A stretch of DNA of 9,165 nucleotides from Oscillibacter sp. UBA6647 (GTDB lineage: Bacteria; Bacillota; Clostridia; Oscillospirales; Oscillospiraceae). Both the position numbers and the translations under genes were made by a program. The notes under the pieces are model-generated. The model did no database searches, was not told the origin of the DNA, and was given only the letters and a program-made list of their open reading frames with translations. This document shows, piece by piece, positions 1 to 5,934 of this stretch (its first letter is position 1; each line of letters begins with the position of its first letter). The stretch spans positions 1-9,165 of the forward strand of contig DKLF01000157.1 in NCBI GenBank assembly GCA_002455655.1. Reading direction: 5' to 3'.

Positions 1-6
1 GGCATT

Positions 7-28
7 GCCGGGGCAGGCGCTTTTTGTT
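7..28 (+). terminator. Possible 3' half of a terminator cut by the window edge
   Basis: A GC-rich stretch at 7-20 is followed by five T and then GTTT. It reads like the right arm and U-tract of an intrinsic terminator whose left arm lies before the window. The pairing partner is not visible, so this is a guess from composition. The remaining bases up to the end of the GntR gene hold nothing recognisable. Confidence 0.3.
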
Positions 29-78
29 TAATAAGGAACGGGGAGGCCATGGCTGGCGGAAATAACGCTCACGGTAGG

Positions 79-762
79 CTATACCCGCAGAATCTGAATC
101 AGATGCTTCATGTGGATGCTCATGGCGTAGCGCGCGCCCACGTCGTCCCGGCACAGCAGAAAATCCACAATCAGCCGGTTGTCTGCCACGGCGATTTCCT
201 GCATGTGCTTCTGGTTCTCCGAAATCTGCATGATTTCGCTCACCGCGTCGTTGATGATGGGATAAAGGCGGCGCATGTATTCGTTGTGAGACGCGCGGAT
301 AATGCTCAGGTGAAAGTCCTGATCCGCAGCGGGCCAGTCTCCGCCGGAGGCGGCAATCTGCTCCATCCGCTCCGCCTTGCGGCGGATTTGGTCCAGTTCC
401 TCGTCGCTTGCCCGCTGACAGGCCAGCGCGACTGTGGCAGGCTCGAAAATCAGGCGCATCTCAAACAGGTCTCTGGCTCTGGTCCGGGACCGCAAATCCG
501 TCAGCGCCGTCATATCCACCGGGAAACGCGGCAGCTCCCGGGCCACAAACGTCCCCTTGCCCCGCTGAATTTCCAGCACGCCTTGTGCAACCAGAAATGA
601 AATCGCCTCCCGCAGCGTGGTGCGGCTGACGCCTAAAAGCTCGCTCAACTCATTTTCGTTGGGCAGCTTGCCGCCGGTTTCATACCGGTGCTCCTCTGCG
701 ATCATGTCCAGCAATCTTTCCGCCGCCCGCTGAGACAGCTTTGCCTTTTTCGGTCCCTCCAT
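79..762 (-). CDS. GntR-family transcriptional regulator, FadR (FCD) subfamily
   Basis: A 227-residue DNA-binding regulator. Residues about 9-78 form the winged helix of the GntR family: KLPNENELSELLGVSRTTLR contains the recognition helix, followed by the wing at RGKGTF. Residues about 95-220 form the all-helical FCD ligand-binding domain. FCD domains usually hold a metal or small carboxylate through one Asp and three His. Asp147 and His151 (D-x3-H) and a C-terminal His (about 217) are visible, but the middle His of the usual 'HR' motif appears to be Asn195, so metal binding may differ. The ATG at 762 is chosen because GAAGGAGG lies about 6 bases upstream. The gene is divergent from the oxidoreductase operon, so it is inferred to sense a 2-oxoacid or related metabolite and control that operon. 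Such regulators are often repressors. The effector is unknown. Confidence 0.93.
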   Translation of the reverse strand: MEGPKKAKLSQRAAERLLDMIAEEHRYETGGKLPNENELSELLGVSRTTLREAISFLVAQGVLEIQRGKGTFVARELPRFPVDMTALTDLRSRTRARDLFEMRLIFEPATVALACQRASDEELDQIRRKAERMEQIAASGGDWPAADQDFHLSIIRASHNEYMRRLYPIINDAVSEIMQISENQKHMQEIAVADNRLIVDFLLCRDDVGARYAMSIHMKHLIQILRV

Positions 763-799
763 AAAAGTCCTCCTTCGCCCCTGTGGGGGCGTATTTCAT

Positions 800-828
800 A
801 TTTTAAAGTGCTGCCGCTCTGCCTGCAA
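800..828 (-). promoter_or_regulatory. Candidate promoter of the GntR regulator
   Basis: Read on the minus strand, TTGCAG (823-828) and TAAAAT (800-805) are spaced by exactly 17 bases, a good sigma-A match. Transcription would begin near 793 and give a leader of about 30 bases before the ATG. Found by eye. Confidence 0.5.
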
Positions 829-896
829 ACTCCACATTCACATCAAATTTCAAGAAAAGATCGACAGAGTTTCGGCAAAAGGCACAATAACTTCCC

Positions 897-925
897 TTGA
901 CATCTCCAACACAATCGGTTATACT
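897..925 (+). promoter_or_regulatory. Sigma-A promoter of the oxidoreductase operon
   Basis: A perfect -35 TTGACA (897-902) and a -10 TATACT (920-925) are separated by 17 bases. Transcription would start near 932, about 60 bases before the first gene of the operon. Confidence 0.75.
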
Positions 926-928
926 GAC

Positions 929-958
929 ATCATACAACGCATACGATAATAATACAAC
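929..958. promoter_or_regulatory. Candidate operator at the operon start site
   Basis: An imperfect inverted repeat, ATCATA (929-934) and TACGAT (942-947) around a 7-base spacer, overlaps the predicted start of transcription. ATACAAC also occurs twice, at 932-938 and 952-958, 20 bases apart and so on the same helix face. The position fits a repressor site for the divergent GntR protein. The repeats are short and in AT-rich DNA, so the assignment is tentative. Confidence 0.35.
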
Positions 959-992
959 TCTTTTTTGATATTTTGAAAGCGAGGGGGCCGTT

Positions 993-1682
993 TTGATTCT
1001 GACATCCGATCAGGTCTGCTCCAACCGCGTCGTACTTGTCTGTGGGCATTACGGGACGGGGAAGACCGAGTTTGCCGTAAACTATGCGCTGGGGTTGGCT
1101 CGTGAGGGGCACGCCGCCATGCTGGCGGACGTGGACATCGTGAATCCCTATTTCCGCTCCAGAGAGCGGAGAAAACTTTTGGAGGGGGCGGGGATCCGGG
1201 TGATCTCCTCTTCTCAGGCGTGCAGCGACGCGGACGTGCCCGCCCTTCCGGCGGAGCTTTTGACCATTCTGGAAAACCGGGAAATCCGGGGCGTGATGGA
1301 TGTGGGCGGCGATCCGGTGGGCGCACGGGTGCTGGCTCGGTTTCAGCCCAAAATTATTGCGGAGGATTACAAGCTCCTTTTTGTGCTCAATGCCAACCGG
1401 CCCGAGGTGCGCACGGCAGAGGCCGCCGTGGCCTATCTTCGCAGCATCGAGGTCGTGACGGGTCTTGCGTGCGGCGGCATTGTGAACAATACCCATCTGT
1501 GCGGCGAGACGACGCCTGAAGAGATTCTAAAGGGCGCGGAGCTGGCTGAAGCGGTTTCGCGGGAAACCGGCATTCCCGTTATGTGCCATGTGGCGGAGCG
1601 GCGCTTCACCGGCGAGGAAAGCCTCGCGGGCCTTAAGCTGTTTCCCATTGACATCTATATGAAAAAACCGTGGGAGCTGTAA
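993..1682 (+). CDS. Uncharacterised P-loop ATP-binding protein (SIMIBI/MinD-CobQ-like), first gene of the oxidoreductase operon
   Basis: A 229-residue soluble protein with a Walker A loop, GHYGTGKT (residues 18-25), and a following acidic motif, DVDIVNPYF (46-54). It has a Walker B-like DVGGD (103-107) and NNT near 165, where related NTPases hold an N-K-x-D-like base-recognition motif. The order of motifs fits the SIMIBI class (MinD, CooC, HypB, CobQ relatives). The loop lacks the extra N-terminal Lys of the deviant MinD/ParA Walker A. Its exact function is not known to me. Its place at the head of an iron-sulfur 2-oxoacid oxidoreductase operon suggests a role in cluster or cofactor assembly or in activation of the enzyme, which is inference only. 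The start is the TTG at 993, with GAGGGGG about 5 bases upstream and no nearby in-frame ATG. No membrane segment or signal peptide is seen. Confidence 0.85.
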   Translation: MILTSDQVCSNRVVLVCGHYGTGKTEFAVNYALGLAREGHAAMLADVDIVNPYFRSRERRKLLEGAGIRVISSSQACSDADVPALPAELLTILENREIRGVMDVGGDPVGARVLARFQPKIIAEDYKLLFVLNANRPEVRTAEAAVAYLRSIEVVTGLACGGIVNNTHLCGETTPEEILKGAELAEAVSRETGIPVMCHVAERRFTGEESLAGLKLFPIDIYMKKPWEL

Positions 1683-1692
1683 AAGGCTCCCA
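1671..1692 (+). promoter_or_regulatory. Intercistronic hairpin over the ATPase stop codon
   Basis: TGGGAGC (1671-1677) can pair with GCTCCCA (1686-1692) around an 8-base loop that contains the stop codon. No U-run follows and the ferredoxin ribosome site begins 9 bases later, so it is not a normal terminator. It could stabilise or separate the messages for the ATPase and the enzyme subunits. Confidence 0.4.
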
Positions 1693-1711
1693 ACAACATG
1701 AAGGGAGGCAA

Positions 1712-1933
1712 ATGAGTATCATGGCAGCAAGGGTAACATTTGACCGGGACCGGTGCAAGGGCTGTGAGCTGTGCGTTTCCGTGTGTCCCAAGCATATCGT
1801 GGCAATTGACATGGATGTCATCAACCGCAAGGGCTATCACCCCGCCGGGGTGGTGGACATAGCGGCATGCATTGCCTGCGCAAGCTGCGCAAAGATCTGT
1901 CCGGATTCCGTGATTACCGTGGAAAAAATCTGA
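1712..1933 (+). CDS. 2-oxoacid:ferredoxin oxidoreductase ferredoxin (delta) subunit, 2[4Fe-4S]
   Basis: A 73-residue ferredoxin-type protein with two complete cluster motifs, CKGCELCVSVCP and CIACASCAKICP. Each follows the C-x2-C-x2-C-x3-C-P pattern of bacterial 2[4Fe-4S] ferredoxins. It matches the delta subunit (KorD/VorD/PorD type) of four-subunit 2-oxoacid oxidoreductases, which passes electrons from the catalytic beta subunit to soluble ferredoxin. The start ATG at 1712 follows AAGGGAGG with a short 3-base gap. The in-frame ATG at 1721 is an alternative, 12 bases from the same site. The open frame extends further upstream but without a ribosome site. It lies 29 bases after the ATPase and 19 before the alpha subunit, and is co-transcribed with both. 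Confidence 0.92.
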   Translation: MSIMAARVTFDRDRCKGCELCVSVCPKHIVAIDMDVINRKGYHPAGVVDIAACIACASCAKICPDSVITVEKI

Positions 1934-1952
1934 CGAAGGAGGTTGAATTTTC

Positions 1953-3023
1953 GTGGGAAAAGAGCTTTGGAAAGGAAATGAAGCGATTGCAGAGGCCGCC
2001 ATCCGCGCGGGCTGCGACTGCTTCTTTGGGTATCCCATCACCCCGCAGAGCGAGATTCCGGAATATCTCTCTTTGCATATGCCGCAGCACGGCAAGGTGT
2101 TTGTTCAGGCGGAGTCCGAGGTGGCCGCTATTAATATGGTGTACGGGGCCGCAGGCTCCGGAATGCGGGTCATGACCTCCTCCTCCTCTCCCGGAATCTC
2201 CTTGAAGCAGGAGGGTATTACATATCTTGCGGGCGCGGAGCTGCCCGCCGTCATCGTCAACTGTATGCGCGGCGGTCCGGGCCTTGGAACGATTCAGCCC
2301 GGCCAGAGCGACTATTTTCAGGCCACCCGCGGCGGCGGCAACGGCGACTACCGTACGGTGGTGCTGGCCCCCGCCAACATTCAGGAGGCCGTGGACATGG
2401 TGCAGGAGGCGTTTGACATCGCCGACCAATACCGCAACCCCGTGCTGGTGCTGGCGGACGGCATGATCGGCCAGATGATGGAGCCCATCGAGTGGCGCGA
2501 GATTCCAAAGCGCAAGCTGGCGCCCAAGGACTGGGCGGCCACAGGCCGCAAGGGCCGGGCGCACCACAACGTGATCAACTCCCTGTATATTGACCCCAAC
2601 GAGTGCGACGACTTTAACGTGGAGCTTGCAAAGAAGTATCAGGTCATCAAGGAGAACGAAGTCCGCTGGACCGGCAAGGACGCGGAGGACGCGGAGCTTC
2701 TTATCACGGCCTACGGTACGCCCGCCCGGATTGTCCTCACGGCGCTGGAGCAGCTTCGAGCCGAGGGGATAAAGGCGGGGCTCTTCCGTCCCATTTCGCT
2801 GTGGCCCTTCCCGGAGAAGGCACTGCACGATCTGGCCCTGCGGGATAACGTGAAGGCGATTTTGGACGTGGAAATGAGCATTGACGGCCAGATGATCGAA
2901 GATGTGCGCCTGAGCGTGGAGGGCCGCAGGCCCATCTCCTATCTGGGTCACGCCGGCGGCGTAATTCCCACTGTGGAGGAAATCGTGGAAGCGGGCAAAA
3001 AGGCCCTGAAGGAGGCAGAGTAA
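1953..3023 (+). CDS. vorB: 2-oxoacid:ferredoxin oxidoreductase alpha subunit, VorB type
   Basis: A 356-residue alpha subunit, containing the transketolase pyrimidine-binding-like domain (about 1-200) and a C-terminal transketolase-like domain (about 240-350). GYPITPQSE (26-34) is the family's signature loop near substrate and thiamine diphosphate. QAESEVAAI (52-60) supplies the usual acidic residues. MRGGPGLG (105-112) and GGGNGDY (127-133) resemble the proteins annotated as 3-methyl-2-oxobutanoate dehydrogenase VorB rather than the GPSTGLPT version of many KorA proteins. The enzyme class oxidises a 2-oxoacid with CoA to acyl-CoA, CO2 and reduced ferredoxin, and can run in reverse. Whether the substrate is branched-chain 2-oxoacid or 2-oxoglutarate cannot be settled from motifs. 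The start is the GTG at 1953, 9 bases after AAGGAGGT. The beta gene begins 2 bases after its stop. Confidence 0.93.
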   Translation: MGKELWKGNEAIAEAAIRAGCDCFFGYPITPQSEIPEYLSLHMPQHGKVFVQAESEVAAINMVYGAAGSGMRVMTSSSSPGISLKQEGITYLAGAELPAVIVNCMRGGPGLGTIQPGQSDYFQATRGGGNGDYRTVVLAPANIQEAVDMVQEAFDIADQYRNPVLVLADGMIGQMMEPIEWREIPKRKLAPKDWAATGRKGRAHHNVINSLYIDPNECDDFNVELAKKYQVIKENEVRWTGKDAEDAELLITAYGTPARIVLTALEQLRAEGIKAGLFRPISLWPFPEKALHDLALRDNVKAILDVEMSIDGQMIEDVRLSVEGRRPISYLGHAGGVIPTVEEIVEAGKKALKEAE

Positions 3024-3024
3024 C

Positions 3025-3774
3025 ATGGCGGTTGTCTATCAAAAATCCAAGGGACTGACGGACGTGGAGTTCCACTACTGCCCCGGCTGCACCCACGGCA
3101 TTATTCACAAGCTGGTGGCTGAGACGTTGGAGGAGATGGACCTGCTGGATACGGCCATCGGCGTGTGTCCCGTGGGCTGCTCGGTGTTTGCCTATAAGTA
3201 TTTTAGCTGCGATATGCAGGAGGCTGCCCACGGACGTGCCCCCGCCGTCGCAACCGGCATCAAGCGCACCCATCCTCACCAGCCGGTGTTCACCTATCAG
3301 GGCGACGGCGACCTTGCCTCCATCGGCACGGCGGAAATTGTCCACGCCGCCATGCGGGGAGAGAAGTTTACCACCATTTTCATCAACAATGCCATTTACG
3401 GCATGACCGGCGGCCAGATGGCTCCCACCACCCTCATCGGACAAAAAGCCACCACCTGCCCCCAGGGCCGCACCCGTGAGCAGGCCGGTATGCCCATCCG
3501 CATGGCGGAGATGCTCTCCACGCTGGACGGCTGCGTCTATGCCGAGCGGGTCTGCGCCACCGACATTCCCAACCTGAATAAGGCAAAAAAGGCCATTAAA
3601 AAGGCATTCCAGCTTCAGATGGAGGGCAAGGGCTTTACTTTCGTGGAGGTTCTTGCCACATGCCCCACCAACTGGGGCATGACACCGCTGAAGTCCATGG
3701 AGTGGCTGAAAGAGAACATGGTTCCCTACTATCCCCTGGGTTTGATCAAGGATACCGGCACGGAGGTGAAGTGA
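3025..3774 (+). CDS. 2-oxoacid:ferredoxin oxidoreductase beta subunit (thiamine diphosphate-binding)
   Basis: A 249-residue catalytic subunit. GDGDLASIG (93-101) followed by NNAIYGMTGGQ (121-131) is the metal/thiamine-diphosphate motif (GDG-x-NN). C19-P-G-C22 near the N-terminus, C48 or C52, and C213 in ATCPTNWG are the likely ligands of the proximal [4Fe-4S] cluster. The usual CPGCGHG appears here as CPGCTHG. The protein decarboxylates the 2-oxoacid on thiamine diphosphate and hands electrons to the ferredoxin subunit (KorB/VorA type). Its ATG lies one base after the alpha stop, and its ribosome site AAGGAGG sits inside the end of the alpha gene, which suggests translational coupling. The gamma gene starts one base after its stop. 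Confidence 0.94.
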   Translation: MAVVYQKSKGLTDVEFHYCPGCTHGIIHKLVAETLEEMDLLDTAIGVCPVGCSVFAYKYFSCDMQEAAHGRAPAVATGIKRTHPHQPVFTYQGDGDLASIGTAEIVHAAMRGEKFTTIFINNAIYGMTGGQMAPTTLIGQKATTCPQGRTREQAGMPIRMAEMLSTLDGCVYAERVCATDIPNLNKAKKAIKKAFQLQMEGKGFTFVEVLATCPTNWGMTPLKSMEWLKENMVPYYPLGLIKDTGTEVK

Positions 3775-3775
3775 G

Positions 3776-4312
3776 ATGAAAAAGGAAATTATCATTTCCG
3801 GCTTCGGCGGACAGGGTGGCCTTGCCATCGGCAAAAATCTGGCGGAAGCCGGCATGGCCGAGGGGCTGAACGTGACGTGGGCCCCATCCTACGGACCCGA
3901 GATGCGGGGCGGCACGGCCAACTGCTCTGTGGTGCTGTCCGACCATCCGGTGGGCTCCCCTGTGTTTAACCATCCCACGGAGCTGATCGCCATGAACGAG
4001 CCCTCCCTTGAAAAATTTGAAGCGGGCGTTGTTCCCGGCGGCGCCGTGTTTGTCAACAGCTCCGTGGTTACCGACAAGGTGACGCGCCCGGATTTGACCG
4101 CGTACTACATCCCCTGCGGGGAAATTGCCGATCAGGTGGGCAACGCCAAGGTGGGCAACATGGCCATGCTGGGGGCGTATGTGGCCGCCACCAAGATTTT
4201 AAGGCCCGAGGCCATCGAGGCGATGATTGAGGAGATGTTTACCGGAGCCAAGGCCAAGCTGGTTCCCCTGAACATCGAGGCTTTCCGTCGGGGCATGGCC
4301 TGCGTGGGCTAA
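3776..4312 (+). CDS. 2-oxoacid:ferredoxin oxidoreductase gamma subunit
   Basis: A 178-residue member of the 2-oxoacid:acceptor oxidoreductase gamma family (KorC/VorC/PorC). GFGGQG (9-14) near the N-terminus and PSYGPEMRGGTANC (37-50) are hallmark motifs, the latter lining the CoA/active-site region in this family. Length is typical. It completes a four-subunit alpha-beta-gamma-delta enzyme encoded in the order delta, alpha, beta, gamma. The ATG at 3776 follows GGAGGTG with 7 bases between. One base separates it from the beta stop, so the subunits are probably made in equal amounts. It is the last gene of the operon, followed by a strong hairpin. Confidence 0.94.
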   Translation: MKKEIIISGFGGQGGLAIGKNLAEAGMAEGLNVTWAPSYGPEMRGGTANCSVVLSDHPVGSPVFNHPTELIAMNEPSLEKFEAGVVPGGAVFVNSSVVTDKVTRPDLTAYYIPCGEIADQVGNAKVGNMAMLGAYVAATKILRPEAIEAMIEEMFTGAKAKLVPLNIEAFRRGMACVG

Positions 4313-4338
4313 CGCCGTCTTTTGTAAATTGAACGTCC

Positions 4339-4366
4339 CCCGTCCGCCGGAAAACCGGCGGACGGG
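4339..4366 (+). terminator. GC-rich hairpin ending the oxidoreductase operon
   Basis: CCCGTCCGCCGG (4339-4350) pairs perfectly over 12 bases with CCGGCGGACGGG (4355-4366) around an AAAA loop. No U-tract follows, so termination by this hairpin alone is uncertain. It may instead protect the 3' end of the message. Confidence 0.55.
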
Positions 4367-4410
4367 CGGACGAATATCCCGTCCCGCGCCTGTTCTGTGC
4401 ATTTTAACAG

Positions 4411-4439
4411 TTGACTTTCTCCTGCCGGGAGCGTATAAA
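4411..4439 (+). promoter_or_regulatory. Promoter of the T-box/ilvE transcript
   Basis: TTGACT (4411-4416) and TATAAA (4434-4439) are 17 bases apart. The start would fall near 4446, just before the T-box leader, making ilvE a transcription unit separate from the upstream operon. Confidence 0.7.
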
Positions 4440-4454
4440 TAATTTAATATTCAA

Positions 4455-4716
4455 AACGCAATGAACGGGAATTGCCGTCAGGAACGCCGACTTCAGAGAG
4501 CTGCCGCATGGTGCGAGGCAGCGGACGCGGCCTGATTGGTCTGGCCCGGAAGCGGCCCGCCCAAAGAGAAGTTTCTCCAGTAGGCGGCGACGGGAGCCTC
4601 CCGGTTACAGAGGCGGTGCGCGGAAGCGTACATAAGAGGCCGCGTTGCGGCAAAGAGAGTGGTACCACGGAAGTTTGGCTTTCGCCTCCCTGATTTCAGG
4701 GGTGCGAGAGCCTTTT
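4455..4716 (+). ncRNA. T-box leader RNA (tRNA-sensing riboswitch) controlling ilvE
   Basis: The leader holds the ordered T-box elements. AGAGAG (4495-4500) and GGTGCGAG (4510-4517) belong to distal Stem I, between arms GCTGCC and GGCAGC. A conserved linker of AGTAG (4579-4583), a CGGGAG/CTCCCG hairpin and GTTACAG follows. The T-box proper is AGAGTGGTACCACGG (4656-4670). Its TGGT (4660-4663) would pair with the 3' end of an uncharged tRNA whose discriminator base is A, as in Ile, Val and Leu tRNAs. Folding Stem I by hand puts ATT (4535-4537), an isoleucine codon followed by G, in the specifier loop. CTG nearby (Leu) cannot be excluded. Family knowledge: uncharged tRNA stabilises the antiterminator and switches ilvE on. 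Confidence 0.9.
4677..4716 (+). terminator. Regulated terminator of the T-box leader
   Basis: GGCTTTCGC (4677-4685) pairs with GCGAGAGCC (4704-4712) with one T-G wobble, and CCCTGA with TCAGGG extends the stem inside. TTTTGCTTT follows. This is the off-state terminator lying between the T-box and ilvE. Confidence 0.85.
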
Positions 4717-4755
4717 GCTTTATCAGTTCAAAATAAAAGTAAGGGAGAATTTCAA

Positions 4756-5841
4756 ATGCTGAACATCAAGATCACCAAGACGACTTCCCCCAAAGCAAAG
4801 CCTGCGGACGAGTCCAAGCTGGGCTTCGGAAAAACCTTTTCCGATCACATGTTTATTATGGACTATACCGAGGGTCAGGGCTGGCACGATGCCCGCATTG
4901 TGCCCTATGCTCCCATCTCTCTGGAGCCCTCCGCCGTGGTGTTCCACTATGCGCAGGAATGCTTTGAGGGCCTGAAAGCCTATCGCACCGCCGAGAACAA
5001 AATTCAGCTCTTCCGCCCCGACTGCAACGCCCGCCGCATGAACAACACGCAGGAGCGCCTGTGCATGCCGAGCATTCCTGAGGAGGATTTTGTGGAAGCC
5101 ACCCGCGCGCTGGTGGAGGTCGAGAAGGACTGGGTTCCCCATTCCGAGGGCGCGTCTTTGTACATTCGTCCCTTCACCATTGCCACCATGGCCCAGCTTG
5201 GCGTTCACGCGTCCACCACCTATCAGTTCATCATCATCTGCGCCCCCTCCGGCGCATATTATGCGGCGGGGCTGGCCCCCATCGACATCTATGTGGAGGA
5301 CACCTATGTCCGCGCCTGCCCGGGCGGCACCGGATTTACCAAGTGCGGCGGAAACTACGCGGTGTCCCTGCTTGCCGCCAAGGTGGCCGAGGAGCGTGGA
5401 TACAGTCAGGTGTTGTGGCTGGACGGCGTGGAGCGCAAGTATGTTGAAGAAGTGGGCGCCATGAACATCTTCTTCAAGATCGACGGCAAGCTTTATACCG
5501 CCGAGGCGCAGGACAGGGACGGCACCGTGCTCCCCGGCGTCACCCGTCGCTCCATCATCGAGCTGCTGAAAGACTGGGGCTATGAGGTTGTGGAGGGCAA
5601 GTTGGCTGTCGACGACCTGATGAAGGCTTCCCGCGAGGGCAAGCTGGAGGAGGTGTTCGGGACCGGTACCGCCGCCGTCGTCTCCCCCGTCAAGAAGCTG
5701 GACTATGAGGATCAGACCGCCCAGATCGGCCACGGCGAAATCGGCCCCCTGACCCAGAAGCTGTACGATACCCTTACCGGCATCCAGTGGGGCAGAATCC
5801 CCGACACGAAGGGATGGATCGTCCCGGTCTGTGACGCTTGA
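4756..5841 (+). CDS. ilvE: Branched-chain amino acid aminotransferase
   Basis: A 361-residue pyridoxal-phosphate fold type IV (class IV) aminotransferase of the longer, eukaryote-like IlvE group. It swaps the amino group between glutamate and the 2-oxoacids of valine, leucine and isoleucine in the cytosol. FHYAQECFEGLKAYR (63-77) and RPDCNARRMN (87-96) are family signatures, and Y136 to R138 (YIR) lies in the active-site region. K196 in GFTKCGGNYA is the cofactor lysine by analogy with E. coli IlvE (KAGGNY). EEVGAMNIFF contains the E-x-G-x-x-N phosphate-region motif. The frame stays open for 37 codons upstream, but those overlap the T-box terminator. The ATG at 4756 has AAGGGAG 8 bases before it and is clearly the start. 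Expression should rise when the sensed branched-chain tRNA is uncharged, which argues for a biosynthetic role. Confidence 0.96.
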   Translation: MLNIKITKTTSPKAKPADESKLGFGKTFSDHMFIMDYTEGQGWHDARIVPYAPISLEPSAVVFHYAQECFEGLKAYRTAENKIQLFRPDCNARRMNNTQERLCMPSIPEEDFVEATRALVEVEKDWVPHSEGASLYIRPFTIATMAQLGVHASTTYQFIIICAPSGAYYAAGLAPIDIYVEDTYVRACPGGTGFTKCGGNYAVSLLAAKVAEERGYSQVLWLDGVERKYVEEVGAMNIFFKIDGKLYTAEAQDRDGTVLPGVTRRSIIELLKDWGYEVVEGKLAVDDLMKASREGKLEEVFGTGTAAVVSPVKKLDYEDQTAQIGHGEIGPLTQKLYDTLTGIQWGRIPDTKGWIVPVCDA

Positions 5842-5862
5842 TTTTTGCCTGATTTTAAATTT

Positions 5863-5900
5863 CCCGCCCGGCTGCTTTTGCAGCCGGGCGGGGTGCTTTT
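5863..5900. terminator. Intrinsic terminator between ilvE and the convergent dehydrogenase
   Basis: A perfect 13-base-pair stem, CCCGCCCGGCTGC (5863-5875) with GCAGCCGGGCGGG (5880-5892), has a TTTT loop and is followed on the plus strand by GTGCTTTT. On the minus strand an AT-rich tract follows, so it may also end the opposing gene. Confidence 0.85.
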
Positions 5901-5934
5901 ATGCGGATTATGCGATCTGCGCGGACGGATTGCT

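Noticed and set aside
49..600. Plus-strand open frame opposite the GntR gene
   Set aside because: Although GGGGAGG precedes its ATG, it lies wholly antisense to a well-supported GntR regulator and its protein is His/Arg-rich with no motif.
1914..3026. Long minus-strand open frame opposite the alpha subunit
   Set aside because: It is the antisense shadow of a high-GC gene, rich in His, Gly and Leu with no family motif. The plus strand encodes a clear VorB.
2737..3855. Long minus-strand open frame opposite the beta subunit
   Set aside because: Antisense shadow spanning parts of three real genes; low-complexity composition and no motif.
4645..4755. N-terminal extension of ilvE by 37 codons
   Set aside because: These codons overlap the T-box and its terminator. 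The ATG at 4756 has the ribosome site and matches the usual IlvE N-terminus.
4723..5733. Long minus-strand open frame opposite ilvE
   Set aside because: Antisense shadow; ilvE has all family motifs and a T-box leader, and this frame would read back through the leader.
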